A stretch of DNA of 39,611 nt, taken from NCBI GenBank assembly GCA_902766765.1, contig CACXER010000042.1:1-39611 (forward strand). The letters run 5' to 3'. Under the pieces are notes generated by a model. The model was not told the DNA's origin. It did not search any database and saw only the letters and a program-made list of their open reading frames with translations. A program made the position numbers and the translations under genes. Below are positions 16,715-26,220 of the stretch, one piece after another (the first letter of the stretch is position 1; every line of letters starts with the position of its first letter). The stretch comes from an uncultured Elusimicrobium sp. (GTDB taxonomy: Bacteria; Elusimicrobiota; Elusimicrobia; Elusimicrobiales; Elusimicrobiaceae).

Positions 16715-17170
16715 TTACTGCCCGGCGGCCCAAGCGTTGCAGAGTTGTCGTTCGTAAGCGGAAGCCTCGTAGAACACGCACGCTCTGGCTCCGGCAAGAG
16801 TAATAGACAAAGCATACGTACCGCCGCTGGGAATCCGTTGCGCAAGGGCTTTGAGGTGTTGGTCGCCCACGCAGTTGCTGGCGGTCAATTCATAGTTTTT
16901 TATTCTTTTAGAAACAATGTTCCCGCAATAACTGGCTAATTGGCCCGGATATTCAATATCTAAGTCAGTGATGTTGTTAGTATAATTGCCGGAGGCCAGT
17001 TTATACATATCGTTGGCTTTGGCAATAGATTCCACTAGAGTAATGCCTTCGCTCATGCGTGCTTTTTCTACGGCTTTTTTATATTGGGGCAAAGCTACCG
17101 CCGCTAAAATACCAATGATGAGCACAACTACTAACAACTCAATTAGTGTGAATGCTTGGTTGTTTTTCAT
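16715..17170 (-). CDS. Type IV pilin-like protein (prepilin, 151 aa)
   Basis: Leader MKNNQA followed by the class III signal [18 protein letters not shown] with Glu5. The C-terminal domain (after [12 protein letters not shown]) is unrelated to the other pilins here and has four Cys, likely two disulphides. AAAGGA lies 5-6 nt upstream of the ATG. It is transcribed away from the pilin at 17309, and the 138-nt gap holds both promoters. No assembly genes are near. Confidence 0.92.
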   Translation of the reverse strand: MKNNQAFTLIELLVVVLIIGILAAVALPQYKKAVEKARMSEGITLVESIAKANDMYKLASGNYTNNITDLDIEYPGQLASYCGNIVSKRIKNYELTASNCVGDQHLKALAQRIPSGGTYALSITLAGARACVFYEASAYERQLCNAWAAGQ

Positions 17171-17202
17171 AAAAATCCTTTTCTCTTTGGTTTTGTAAAT
17201 AT

Positions 17203-17231
17203 ATTATTACTTTTTTATAGGTACGACGCAA
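17203..17231 (-). promoter_or_regulatory. Promoter of the leftward pilin
   Basis: Minus strand: -35 TTGCGT (17226-17231), 17-nt spacer containing A6, -10 AATAAT (17203-17208). The leader carries the AAAGGA site. Confidence 0.6.
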
Positions 17232-17308
17232 CCACTGAAATGCTTGATATCGCGATTTTTTTTTGCTAAGTTTTATAAAAAGGTGTAAAACATCAAAGGA
17301 GATTTACT

Positions 17309-17857
17309 ATGAAAAATATTACGTTGGGTCGTTCGGGTGGGTTTACCTTGATTGAATTATTGGTTGTGGTACTTATCATCGGCATTTTGGCGGCGGTGGC
17401 TCTGCCGCAATATAATGTGGCGGTGGCTAAGAGCAAATTTACTAAACTGATTCCTACCGTCAAGGCATTAAAAGATGGTATGGAAATGTATCACATGGCC
17501 AATGGTTCTTATCCTCCCGATTCCCAGGGAACAACCGATTTCGGTTTTAGTATAGAGGTGGCCACTGATTGTACCGGATATGCGGGAACAAGTTGGATTA
17601 CTTGTCCTAACGGAATTTATTTTGACCGTATGGACAGTGGACAACTAACCGTAGCGGGCATGGACACCAATATCAAAATGGCCTATTTGATATGGTTAGA
17701 TAATTCCGCTCATCCCGGCGAGATACGCTGTGTGGCTAATGGAGATGTGGCCAATAAAGCCTGTAAAAGTATGGGCGGAACCGTGGTAGCAGGAGAAAGT
17801 TTTAGTGCGATCAACCAGCGGATTGGTTCAAATAGCACCGTCTATAAAATCCACTAG
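17309..17857 (+). CDS. Type IV pilin-like protein (prepilin, 182 aa)
   Basis: A longer leader (MKNITLGRSGG) precedes [18 protein letters not shown]. The body has four Cys and ends KIH. The start has AAAGGAG 7-8 nt upstream. A TATAAA box at 17274-17279 is the best -10, but no -35 fits; a T9 run (17256-17264) lies just upstream. Its stop TAG overlaps the pdxA stop on the other strand in the 4-nt palindrome CTAG, so the two genes converge with no terminator between them. Confidence 0.92.
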   Translation: MKNITLGRSGGFTLIELLVVVLIIGILAAVALPQYNVAVAKSKFTKLIPTVKALKDGMEMYHMANGSYPPDSQGTTDFGFSIEVATDCTGYAGTSWITCPNGIYFDRMDSGQLTVAGMDTNIKMAYLIWLDNSAHPGEIRCVANGDVANKACKSMGGTVVAGESFSAINQRIGSNSTVYKIH

Positions 17858-18765
17858 TTATTTTTTACCGCAAACAAGATAGCCGATACCATACTTTGTG
17901 GGTCGGCTATTTTTTTACCCGCAATATCAAATGCGGTACCGTGTGCGGGAGACGTACGCAAAAACGGCAGGCCCGCCGTCAGGTGGACAATCGGTTTTTG
18001 GGCGGCGAGTTTCAAGCCCAGTAATGCTTGGTCGTGATACATACACAAAAGTCCGTCATATTGTCCGTTGATATGCGAGAGCCACGCGGCATCCGAAGGA
18101 AGGGGCCCGTCAATCCGCACGTGATTTTGGCGTAGTTTTTTAAGGGTGGGGAGTAAAATTTCATTTTCTTCCGTGCCGAATTTTCCGTTGTCACCGGCGT
18201 GCGGATTGACGGCACATAACCCGATTCTCGGATTTTTTACACCTAAATCTTGTAATGCTTTTTTAAAGTGCAAAGCAGCCGTTTCCACCCGTTTTTGTGT
18301 AAGCGGCAAATGGGACAGGGCAAAATGTTCGGTAACCAGCGCGCAGCGCAAATTCCCGCTTACAAACATCATCAGCCCGTCCGATTTGGTTGCGTGGCGT
18401 AACAGTTCGGTGTGCCCGGTAAACGGCACGCCCGCTAACGTCCAACTTTGTTTAGAAATCGGCGCGGTTACTAAAGGTACATTGCTTTGCAATGCCAACT
18501 TGATACCTACTTTTACCGCTTGAAAAGAAACCAGCCCACCCACCCGGCTCGGCGCGTGTAACGTGGGGGTTTTTTCAGCACTTTCTACGGCTATCAAACT
18601 ACCCAACTTATCTGTCCAGCCGGCGCGCAAGAGAGAAGTGGGCTCGCCGATAACGACCGCACGGCATACCCGGCGCACGCGCTCATCTTGTAGAGCGCGT
18701 ACTACGATTTCCGGGCCGATACCTTGTGGGTCTCCGGCGGTAATTAAAACGAGAGGTTTAGTCAT
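17854..18765 (-). CDS. pdxA: 4-hydroxythreonine-4-phosphate dehydrogenase
   Basis: A 303-residue metal- and NAD-dependent oxidative decarboxylase of the DXP-dependent pyridoxal phosphate pathway. Family marks are the N-terminal ITAGDPQGIGPEI, and the three metal histidines in GHTELLRH, NPHAGDNGKFG and YHDQALLGLK. ATG 18765 is chosen over GTG 18777 because it gives the usual N-terminus; no ribosome-binding site is visible. A GC-rich hairpin (18774-18810) ends only 8 nt upstream, between this gene and the SurA-type PPIase. The surA-pdxA order recalls the E. coli surA-pdxA cluster. A PdxA2-type paralogue acting on other 4-phospho-hydroxy acids cannot be excluded. Confidence 0.9.
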   Translation of the reverse strand: MTKPLVLITAGDPQGIGPEIVVRALQDERVRRVCRAVVIGEPTSLLRAGWTDKLGSLIAVESAEKTPTLHAPSRVGGLVSFQAVKVGIKLALQSNVPLVTAPISKQSWTLAGVPFTGHTELLRHATKSDGLMMFVSGNLRCALVTEHFALSHLPLTQKRVETAALHFKKALQDLGVKNPRIGLCAVNPHAGDNGKFGTEENEILLPTLKKLRQNHVRIDGPLPSDAAWLSHINGQYDGLLCMYHDQALLGLKLAAQKPIVHLTAGLPFLRTSPAHGTAFDIAGKKIADPQSMVSAILFAVKNN

Positions 18766-18773
18766 ACAAAATG

Positions 18774-18810
18774 ACACCGCCCCCGTATCGTAAGGAATTG
18801 GGGGCGGTGT
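18774..18810 (-). terminator. GC-rich hairpin between the PPIase gene and pdxA
   Basis: A perfect 11-bp stem (ACACCGCCCCC / GGGGGCGGTGT) with a 15-nt loop, 6 nt past the PPIase stop. On the minus strand it is followed only by CATTTTGT, a weak T-tract, and then the pdxA ATG. It may be a terminator, or a partial one that sets pdxA level. Confidence 0.7.
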
Positions 18811-18816
18811 TGAAAA

Positions 18817-19995
18817 CTATTTTTTTACTTCTTCTTTTTTGGCTTGTTCTTCTTTGGCCTTGGCTGCTTGTTCGGCGGCGGCTTTGTCTATTTCAAAGGT
18901 TTTGGTGATTTTAACATCGGCCTTGTTGTAGAGTTCTTCAATATATTCGCCCATGGCTTGTTGCACACGTTGTTGGGCGAGGTATTGGCCTAAATCACGG
19001 GCGACGTCTTCAAACTGGACGGTCTTTTCGGCCCGTTTTTCTTTAATTTTAATGATGTGATAACCGATGTCGGTTTTAATCGGCGCGCTGACTTTACCAA
19101 CGGCGAGCGTAAAGGCCTTGGCGTCAATTTCTTTGGGAGCCACGCCTTTAATTAAAATCATATCGCCTCCGCTGGCCAGTGCGGCTTTTTCCTCTGTATA
19201 TTTTTGCACGGCAGCAGAAAATTCCAACCCGTTATCAATTTCTTTTTTAATTTGTTTGGCCAGTTCTTCTTTCTTTTTTACATCTTCGGGTTTCATATCT
19301 TTGGTAACGGCTAAATAGATATGTCCAATACGCACTTGTTCGGCGGTGAGTTGTTTGAGTTTGGCCGCGATGGCTTGCGCCTCTTTGAGTTTGGCAGGGT
19401 CTTCTTTTTCAAGCGCTTTGATTTTTTTGGTGTTATTTTTCATAACGGCTTCTACGTTGTTAAACAAAGCCCGGGCGTCGGCTTCCTCCACCGGTTTGAC
19501 AGTAGCACGCAATTTCTCGTCCATCAATTTGCGTACGGCAATATCTTTTTTGATACGTTCTTTATAGCGTTTTAACGTCATGCCTTGTTTTTTAAGGGCT
19601 TCGTTAAAGCGTTTATCGGCCCCGGAGGGGTCTTCTTTGCCGGTTTTTTCGTCAATGATAAAACGGGTTTTGATTTCGTTGATGCCGGCGTCCAATTCGG
19701 AATCTTTTACTTGCACTTTGGCTTCGTCGGCAGCTTGGTAGAGAAGTTCTTTGGAAATGAGTTCTTTTAATACTTCTTTACCCAGTAAATCTTTGGCATA
19801 CGGCTGCTGTAAAAATTGCGGTGCGGCCACTTTATATTGCTCAATGACGCCATCTAAATAGGCATCATATTCGGAAGATAACACCGGGCGTCCGTTGACG
19901 GTGGCCACGGAACCTTCCATTACTTTAGCGTTGGCACTCATCCCTAATACACAGGCGAGCGCGAAAGCCCATAGATATTTATTCGTTTTGTGCAT
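18817..19995 (-). CDS. Periplasmic peptidyl-prolyl isomerase, SurA/PrsA-type
   Basis: A 392-residue exported chaperone with a signal peptide (MHKTNKYLWAFALACVLGMSANA). An N-terminal SurA_N-like helical domain (about 30-200) precedes one parvulin domain (about 215-325) containing VRIGHIYLAV, ASGGDMILI and the end IGYHIIKIKEK. The C-terminal tail is rich in Ala, Lys and Glu. It helps fold outer-membrane or exported proteins. Its start overlaps the preceding lipoprotein gene by 17 nt, so the pair is co-translated. Confidence 0.87.
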   Translation of the reverse strand: MHKTNKYLWAFALACVLGMSANAKVMEGSVATVNGRPVLSSEYDAYLDGVIEQYKVAAPQFLQQPYAKDLLGKEVLKELISKELLYQAADEAKVQVKDSELDAGINEIKTRFIIDEKTGKEDPSGADKRFNEALKKQGMTLKRYKERIKKDIAVRKLMDEKLRATVKPVEEADARALFNNVEAVMKNNTKKIKALEKEDPAKLKEAQAIAAKLKQLTAEQVRIGHIYLAVTKDMKPEDVKKKEELAKQIKKEIDNGLEFSAAVQKYTEEKAALASGGDMILIKGVAPKEIDAKAFTLAVGKVSAPIKTDIGYHIIKIKEKRAEKTVQFEDVARDLGQYLAQQRVQQAMGEYIEELYNKADVKITKTFEIDKAAAEQAAKAKEEQAKKEEVKK

Positions 19996-20812
19996 AGATC
20001 ATTACCTCGTATTTATTTTGTAAATTGGCAATAACTTCGTCCAATTTTTTATTTTCTAATACCGCGCGGATACGCGGTTCTGCCTCGCTTTTAGAGAGAC
20101 GTTTCTCATTTGTTTTCATAATGATATGAAATCCAAAAACTGTTTTAATAAAGCCCTGCACGCTTCCGTTGGAAGACGTGGCGGCGATTACTTCGATTTC
20201 CGGCAGGAATTCACCGGGCATAAAAGTAAATTTCGTGTTGCGAAGTTCCTCCGGCGCAACGTTATACTGGCGCGACATTTCTTTCCATTTAGAAGGGGAA
20301 CGCTTGAGCGTGCGCAATACTTGGTCGGCCGTTTCGGCGTTGTCCACAATAATTTGCTGAACGGTCATCTCGTACGGATATTTTTTATAATAGGCGGCCA
20401 CTTCCTCGTCGGTTATTTTTAAAGCGCCGGACTGCCGTTGTTTTTCGTACCACAAATCTTCCAACAATTGACGCGTATAAGCCTGATAAATTTCGTTCAA
20501 CTGCATCCGTTTATCGGTAGATAACTTTTGATAATCGGCCGATTGGTCCAACCCGTGAGCCAGCGCGTCGGTTTGGATCAGTTTTTCACGCAAAATAATT
20601 TGGAGCAAGTTTTGACGCCCAATAGGAGTTTGGGCAAACTTAGCATCCTGCTCGGACAAAAGCCCCAGGCGTTCTTGTACATCTTGCTCGGTAATAGTAG
20701 GAACATCCGGCCGCGGTGCTTTTTTGGAGTTGGCCTGTTGGGCATCCTCCGGTTTGTTGCACGCCCCTAAAAGAAATATCCCTACGAGAAAATACAATAA
20801 ACTGCGTTTCAT
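19979..20812 (-). CDS. Lipoprotein with parvulin-like PPIase domain
   Basis: A 277-residue protein with a lipoprotein signal (LLGAC, lipidated Cys18). A SurA_N-like helical part (about 45-140) is followed by a degenerate parvulin region (about 145-255) with VQQIIVD and the FGFHIIMKTNEK ending. It is probably a PrsA/SurA-like folding factor anchored to a membrane face. It precedes a second PPIase gene and overlaps it by 17 nt. There is no ribosome-binding site. The extended -10 TGATATAGT ends 6 nt before the ATG, and its TGA is the mfd stop codon. Confidence 0.82.
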   Translation of the reverse strand: MKRSLLYFLVGIFLLGACNKPEDAQQANSKKAPRPDVPTITEQDVQERLGLLSEQDAKFAQTPIGRQNLLQIILREKLIQTDALAHGLDQSADYQKLSTDKRMQLNEIYQAYTRQLLEDLWYEKQRQSGALKITDEEVAAYYKKYPYEMTVQQIIVDNAETADQVLRTLKRSPSKWKEMSRQYNVAPEELRNTKFTFMPGEFLPEIEVIAATSSNGSVQGFIKTVFGFHIIMKTNEKRLSKSEAEPRIRAVLENKKLDEVIANLQNKYEVMIYAQNE

Positions 20813-20818
20813 ATATAT

Positions 20819-20827
20819 ACTATATCA
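20819..20827 (-). promoter_or_regulatory. Extended -10 promoter of the PPIase pair, overlapping the mfd stop
   Basis: Minus strand TG-A-TATAGT, 6 nt before ATG 20812. The first three bases are the TGA stop of mfd. This gives the PPIase pair a possible independent, leaderless transcript within the pbp1A-mfd operon. Confidence 0.5.
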
Positions 20828-23800
20828 TTTTTCCGCGGGTAAAAGCGTATTTAAAAAAGAAAGAGTTTCACGCGCAAAATCAAGCGGCGACTGGTGCGGT
20901 AACGGACGCAAACGCAGGCCATCCCCTTGGCGGGATTTGGTAAACATCACGCGCTCCGGGCCGAAGTGCGCAAACAATTTGGCTGGGAAGTTTTCCGGCA
21001 TTTTAAAACGGTATGAAAATAACAACTCTAAGGCGTCTTCCATGTACTCCACATGATAAATGTTTAACCGGGTGGCTTGTTGAGACAAGGCAAACAAGAC
21101 GACTAAGTTTTTTATTTCCGGCGGCACAGGGCCGCACAAATCGGCTAATTGGGTGAGTAATTGGTGGGTTTTGGCCTTATCGGCGCTCATGAGCGCCTTG
21201 TAGTATTTTAACCGTTCGGCATCGTCGGGCAGATAATCCGGCGGGATGTAGGCCGCTACCGGCAAATTGACGGTAGCATGCCAGGCGGGCTCGGGCCGCT
21301 GGCCGCGTAATTTTTTAACTTCGGCGGCCACCAAATCACAATACAAACTCAGTCCGATTTCACTGATGGGGCCGTGTTGCTTGACGCCTAAGAGTTCGCC
21401 TGCCCCGCGGATTTCCATATCGCGCAAGGCCAAACGAAACCCGCTGCCCAGTTCGCTAAATTCCATCAGAGCCGCTAAGCGTTGTTTGGCTTCTTCGCTG
21501 GGGGCTTTTTCCGCGGACGGTTTCCAACGTACGGCGGCTAACTCGTCAAAATTATCTTCTTCTTGCGTGGGGGCTTTGAATAGCCAGTCGGGGTGGAATA
21601 GGTAACAATAGGCCTTGGTGCTGCCGCGCCCGATACGTCCGCGCAGTTGGTACAGTTGCGCTAGGCCAAAGCGGTGGGCATTTTCCACAATGAGCGTGTT
21701 TGCGTTGGTAATGTCTATGCCCGATTCAATAATGGTAGAGGCCAATAGGACGTCGTATTTCCCGTTATTAAAATCCCACAAGGTTTGTTCCAGTTCTTTT
21801 TCATTCATTTGTCCATGCGCCACGCAAATGCGCGCTTGAGGAACTAATTGTTTAAGGAGTAGCAACCGCGATTCCATGCTTTGCACGCTGTTGTATACAT
21901 AATATACCTGTCCGCCGCGGGCTAACTCTTGCAAGATGGCACTGGCGGCCAGTTCATTGTTCCACGGGGTAACCACGGTTTTGATGGGTGTGCGTCCGCG
22001 AGGTGGGGTGTCAATAAGTGAAATATCCCGCAAGGAAGAAAGTGATTGGTTGAGCGTGCGCGGTATCGGGGTGGCACTTAACATCAGTGAGTGGACGCCG
22101 GTACATTTGGAGCGGATTTTCTCTTTTTGTTTAACACCGAAGCGATGTTCTTCGTCAATGATGACAAGCCCTAAATTTTTTACGATAATGTCTTTGCTCA
22201 TCAGCCGGTGCGTGCCGATGATAATATCGCATACACCGTTTTTAATTTCTTCTACGACGGCACGTTGTTCTTTCGGCGTTTGAAACCGGCACAGCATACG
22301 AATATTGATGGGAAACCCGGCCATGCGTTTGGTAAATGTTTTATAATGTTGGGCGGCTAAAATGGTGGTGGGCACGAGCATCATTACTTGCTTGCCGGAC
22401 AGGACAGTTTTTAAGGCGGCGCGCATGGCTACTTCTGTTTTACCAAAACCCACATCGCCTACTAAAATTCGGTCCATGGGTTTGGGTAGGGATAAATCAT
22501 GCAATGTTTCTTCAATGGCTTGTTCTTGCCCCGGGGTAAGCACATAGGGAAAAGAGTCTGCAAATTCCCGTTCCATACGGGCATCTCCGGTCAAATCGGG
22601 AGCGGGAGTGGCTTGGCGTAGGGCTTCCAACTTCAAAATTTCCTGGGCGGTTTTTTGAGCATCTTCTTTGGCGCGTTTTTTGGCTTCTTGCCACCGGGCA
22701 CCCCCTAACACGGCCAGGGCCGGATGTTTACCGCCCGCGCCGATATACTTTTGGACTTTTTTAAAGTCATACATCGGTACATGTAAGCGGCTGCCGTGGC
22801 GGTATTCAATAATCAAACAATCGGTGGGATTAGTTTGTTTATCCATGACTTCTAATCCCAAATAACGCCCAATTCCATGTTCCTGGTGGACTACATAATC
22901 TCCGGCTTCTAATTCTTTAAACCGCACTCGCTTGGCGTTTTCTATATCAAAGTGATGCAATACGCGGGAAGCATTATAACGGCGGTTGAGTAAATCGTTA
23001 GAGGTAATAAAGGCCACTTTTTGGGCCGGATCAATAAACCCCTGGGTCAATGGGGAAATGCACAGCGGAGCCGTTTTGGCGTGAGGAAATTCGGCCAGTA
23101 ATTCGCCGAGGCGGTCCAATTCCCCGCGATTTAGACAGCAAATTTGCACCGTGTATCCCTGGCTCTGCAAATTGGCAATTTCTTTATCGGCCAGTTCCAT
23201 GTGGGCTTGAAAGGGAACGTTGGCTTTGAGTCCCGCGTTGACGGCCCCTTCGCGCGGAAGCGGCACAATAAAACGGGCATTAGGGTAACGTGAGAAATCA
23301 AATTCGTTATCCGGCTCGTCAAATACAAACAGTGTATCCGGTAAAAAATCGGCCAGGGTAGCCGGTGTTTGGGCAAACGCGAGGGGCAATAAAACGATTT
23401 GCTCTACGGTGTTTTTGGTATTTTGGCTATCTAAATCAAAAGCACTGATGGTTTCTAAACGGTTGCCGGAAAAGTAGAGTCGGAATGGTAAATTTTCTTG
23501 CAAACAGAAGATGTCCACTACACTGCCGCGGGCGGCATATTGGCCTGGAAGTTCGGCGTAGTCTTCACGTGTATATCCCATTTCTTCTAAACGCGCTAAC
23601 AATTCTTGGCGGCGTAATGTATCTCCGAACCGCAGCGCGTAGGTGCGTGCGAGCAGTTCTTCGCGGGAGGGGAGTGATGCCGTGAGTCCTTCGTAAGAGG
23701 TAATAACTAGGCGCGGTCCCGCCGCGGGTGTGATGAGTTGGGATAAGGCGGCAATCCGGCCGCTGTCTGTTTCCGGGAATGTAACAATAGAGGTGTTTTT

Positions 23801-23956
23801 GGGGGCGAATTCCCGCGCGGCTTCTTGCACGTCTAATGTTTCGTGCGGTGTTACAAAGATAAGTTGCCCCCGAAGAAGTTGGCGGCAGATAAAATAGGCC
23901 TTGGCTGCTTCGTTGGGCAGCCCGTAAATAAAAGAAGAAGGCGAAATTTGATTCAT
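20825..23956 (-). CDS. mfd: Transcription-repair coupling factor
   Basis: A 1043-residue SF2 translocase that removes stalled RNA polymerase and recruits UvrA. It is slightly shorter than E. coli Mfd (1148). Order: UvrB-like N-terminal region (about 1-300), RNA-polymerase-interacting domain with AGDYVVHQEHGIGRYLG (about 350-410), helicase motor with Walker A GDVGFGKTEV (about residue 495), DEEHRFG (about 598) and QLRGRIGRG, then the C-terminal TRCF domain. It lies 12 nt after pbp1A with no ribosome-binding site of its own, so read-through expression is likely. Confidence 0.97.
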   Translation of the reverse strand: MNQISPSSFIYGLPNEAAKAYFICRQLLRGQLIFVTPHETLDVQEAAREFAPKNTSIVTFPETDSGRIAALSQLITPAAGPRLVITSYEGLTASLPSREELLARTYALRFGDTLRRQELLARLEEMGYTREDYAELPGQYAARGSVVDIFCLQENLPFRLYFSGNRLETISAFDLDSQNTKNTVEQIVLLPLAFAQTPATLADFLPDTLFVFDEPDNEFDFSRYPNARFIVPLPREGAVNAGLKANVPFQAHMELADKEIANLQSQGYTVQICCLNRGELDRLGELLAEFPHAKTAPLCISPLTQGFIDPAQKVAFITSNDLLNRRYNASRVLHHFDIENAKRVRFKELEAGDYVVHQEHGIGRYLGLEVMDKQTNPTDCLIIEYRHGSRLHVPMYDFKKVQKYIGAGGKHPALAVLGGARWQEAKKRAKEDAQKTAQEILKLEALRQATPAPDLTGDARMEREFADSFPYVLTPGQEQAIEETLHDLSLPKPMDRILVGDVGFGKTEVAMRAALKTVLSGKQVMMLVPTTILAAQHYKTFTKRMAGFPINIRMLCRFQTPKEQRAVVEEIKNGVCDIIIGTHRLMSKDIIVKNLGLVIIDEEHRFGVKQKEKIRSKCTGVHSLMLSATPIPRTLNQSLSSLRDISLIDTPPRGRTPIKTVVTPWNNELAASAILQELARGGQVYYVYNSVQSMESRLLLLKQLVPQARICVAHGQMNEKELEQTLWDFNNGKYDVLLASTIIESGIDITNANTLIVENAHRFGLAQLYQLRGRIGRGSTKAYCYLFHPDWLFKAPTQEEDNFDELAAVRWKPSAEKAPSEEAKQRLAALMEFSELGSGFRLALRDMEIRGAGELLGVKQHGPISEIGLSLYCDLVAAEVKKLRGQRPEPAWHATVNLPVAAYIPPDYLPDDAERLKYYKALMSADKAKTHQLLTQLADLCGPVPPEIKNLVVLFALSQQATRLNIYHVEYMEDALELLFSYRFKMPENFPAKLFAHFGPERVMFTKSRQGDGLRLRPLPHQSPLDFARETLSFLNTLLPAEK

Positions 23957-23968
23957 ACGGAAAACGGA

Positions 23969-26098
23969 TTAGAAACTTTCCGGTTCGGTACCGGTAATAA
24001 AGGCCTCTAAAAATTTGTTGCGGTCGGTAGGCATGGCCAGTTTGCCGGTAATGGGGTTGATGTACGAGAAGGAAATCCCCTCCGGCACGGCAAAATCTTC
24101 GTTGGGTTCGTCTTTTAAGATTTGTTCCATAATTTCCGTCCACCAACGCGCTGTCGTGCTACCGGTAAAACGGGCTCCGTTTTCGTGCGAGGTATCATCG
24201 TCATAACCCATCCAAGCCGCGGCCGCCGTGTTAGGAGTCATACCCACGAACCACATATCGCGGTGACTTTGGGTGGTGCCGGTTTTCCCGGCGATGTTGC
24301 GGCCTAAACGGGCGACGTACGCCCCGCTACCGCGTTGGGTAACGCCCTTCATCATGTTGATAAGTAAATAAGAGTGTTGAGGGGAAAATACGGCTGATTC
24401 TAACGGGATATGTTGTTCCAAAATGCGTCCGTTCGCGTCTTCCACGCGTTCAATATAGTAATTGTCTGTATGAATACCGCCGTTGGCAAAAGTAGTCAGG
24501 GCGGCTAAATGTTCGTCCATTTCTACTACGCTTACTCCCAGGGCCAAAGCCGGCACGTTGGGTAAATTAGCGGTGAGACCCGCTTTACGCGCCACTTGAA
24601 TAACTGCCCGCGGGGAAACGGCGTCAATCAAGTTGACGGCTACTAAATTTTTGGATTTTTCCAACCCTTTACGTAAGGTTACCCACCCTTCGGCTCTGCC
24701 GCCGTAGTTTTGGGGTACCCAAACGTTAAAATCACGGCTGGCGATGAAAGGTTGTTTGGCTAAATCTAAAGAATAAAGGTCAGCGTTTTCATCAAAAGTG
24801 CGCCAGTTGCGTCCGTCGTAATAGAACATAGTTGGCAAGTCTTTAACGAGCGTGGCGGGCGTATATCCTTTTTGCAACGCAGCCATCCAAACGTATGGTT
24901 TGAAGGAGGAGCCCGGCTGGCGTTTGGCCTGGGTCGCGCGGTTGAATTTACTTTCGTCAAATCCACGTCCACCGACAAGCACCCGCACGGCACCCGTTTT
25001 AACATCGCGTACCATAAAGGCACCTTGCAAACGGGGGTATTCGGTTTTGGCTTCGGCCGGTGTATTTTCTTCCTCTTCGTTTTGGTTGGGGGCATCCGCT
25101 TCGGCATCGTTCGGGTCAATTTCAATCCCGAGGCCTTTGGCCACTTGCTCATCGTACTCCTGGAGTTTTTTGTTCATGATTTCTTCGGCCAGGGCTTGTT
25201 GGTCAATATCTAGCGTAGTGTAAATGTTGAGCCCGGCTTTCCATAATACGTCCATACCGTATTTGGGTTCCAGAATGCGGCGAATATATTCAATGAAGTA
25301 CTGCCCCGGTTTCTTTTCCACCACGGGAGGTTTGGTGGGGAGTTCTTCGGCTTTGGCGGCGGCCAATTCTTCTGCCGTAATATAGTTCTGCTCGTGCATA
25401 ACGTCTAATACGAGGTCGCGCCGTTGCCGCGAAAGTTTGGGATTGGCGAACGGGTTATACCGCCCCGGCGCCGGAATAAGCCCAACGAGTAAAGCGGCCT
25501 CGCCGGTGGTCAACTCGGAAAGGTCCTTGTCAAAGTATTTTTTAGCGGCGGCTTTAACACCGTAAGCCCCACTGCCTAGATAAATTTCGTTGAGGTACAG
25601 TTGTAAAATTTCGCGCTTGCTGAATTGATGTTCAATTTGAATCGCCAAAATAATTTCGCGGATTTTGCGGATAATTTTTTTCTCTTGTGTTAAAAACACA
25701 CCGCGCGAAAGTTGTTGCGTAAGGGTGGACGCTCCTTGTTTGGCCCGTCCGGTTAGCATATCGTTAAGAAGCGCGCGGAAAATGCCGCGCACGGAAAACC
25801 CGGCGTGCTTGAAAAAATCGCGGTCTTCCATAGCCACCACGGCGTTTTGCAAATCTACCGGGATGTCCTCCAGGGGCACCATGCTGCGTTTTTCAATGGA
25901 AAATTCGTGAATGAGTTTGTTGTTTCGGTCGTATACTTTGGTGGTGAGTGACGGCGTATATTCTTCCATTTCATATACGGGCGGCAAGCCGGAAAAAATA
26001 TAACGCATAAACACGGCTGCCAGTAAAATACATACAAACAGACTAGCCAGGACAGTAAATAAAACCGGTTTAGAGAAAGATAAACGTTTGCGTGCCAT
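23969..26098 (-). CDS. mrcA: Penicillin-binding protein 1A (bifunctional GT51/transpeptidase)
   Basis: A 709-residue class A PBP that polymerises lipid II and cross-links peptidoglycan in the periplasm. A single N-terminal transmembrane helix (about 10-34) is followed by a GT51 domain with catalytic EDRDFFKHAG and QGASTLTQQL, and NEIYLGSGAYGVKAAA. The transpeptidase has SSFK (nucleophile Ser about residue 398), SKN and KTGTT (about 609). A Glu/Asp-rich insert (about 325-345) separates the domains. There is no ribosome-binding site: TGATATAAT ends 6 nt before the ATG. It heads a probable pbp1A-mfd-PPIase-PPIase transcription unit. Confidence 0.96.
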   Translation of the reverse strand: MARKRLSFSKPVLFTVLASLFVCILLAAVFMRYIFSGLPPVYEMEEYTPSLTTKVYDRNNKLIHEFSIEKRSMVPLEDIPVDLQNAVVAMEDRDFFKHAGFSVRGIFRALLNDMLTGRAKQGASTLTQQLSRGVFLTQEKKIIRKIREIILAIQIEHQFSKREILQLYLNEIYLGSGAYGVKAAAKKYFDKDLSELTTGEAALLVGLIPAPGRYNPFANPKLSRQRRDLVLDVMHEQNYITAEELAAAKAEELPTKPPVVEKKPGQYFIEYIRRILEPKYGMDVLWKAGLNIYTTLDIDQQALAEEIMNKKLQEYDEQVAKGLGIEIDPNDAEADAPNQNEEEENTPAEAKTEYPRLQGAFMVRDVKTGAVRVLVGGRGFDESKFNRATQAKRQPGSSFKPYVWMAALQKGYTPATLVKDLPTMFYYDGRNWRTFDENADLYSLDLAKQPFIASRDFNVWVPQNYGGRAEGWVTLRKGLEKSKNLVAVNLIDAVSPRAVIQVARKAGLTANLPNVPALALGVSVVEMDEHLAALTTFANGGIHTDNYYIERVEDANGRILEQHIPLESAVFSPQHSYLLINMMKGVTQRGSGAYVARLGRNIAGKTGTTQSHRDMWFVGMTPNTAAAAWMGYDDDTSHENGARFTGSTTARWWTEIMEQILKDEPNEDFAVPEGISFSYINPITGKLAMPTDRNKFLEAFITGTEPESF

Positions 26099-26104
26099 AT
26101 TCTA

Positions 26105-26113
26105 ATTATATCA
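26105..26113 (-). promoter_or_regulatory. Extended -10 promoter of pbp1A (leaderless)
   Basis: Minus strand TG-A-TATAAT (perfect extended -10), ending 6 nt before ATG 26098. It matches the birA layout exactly. Confidence 0.65.
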
Positions 26114-26181
26114 AAATTCCAGGCCGGTCCAACGGGCCAAATGGAGCCAGAGATGAAAAAAAAGGCAAACTATTGTAAAAT

Positions 26182-26218
26182 AGTAATTACCCTGTAAATC
26201 TCACTAAAAAGAATTACT
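26182..26218. promoter_or_regulatory. Inverted repeat upstream of the sensor kinase
   Basis: AGTAATT (26182-26188) and its complement AATTACT (26212-26218), 23 nt apart, just before the kinase start. Possibly a binding site for the adjacent NarL-type regulator; this is a guess from position alone. Confidence 0.25.
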
Positions 26219-26220
26219 TT

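Noticed and set aside
23565-24146. A 193-codon minus-strand frame across the mfd/pbp1A junction
   Set aside because: Same-strand alternate frame over two clear genes, rich in Arg, without a start signal.
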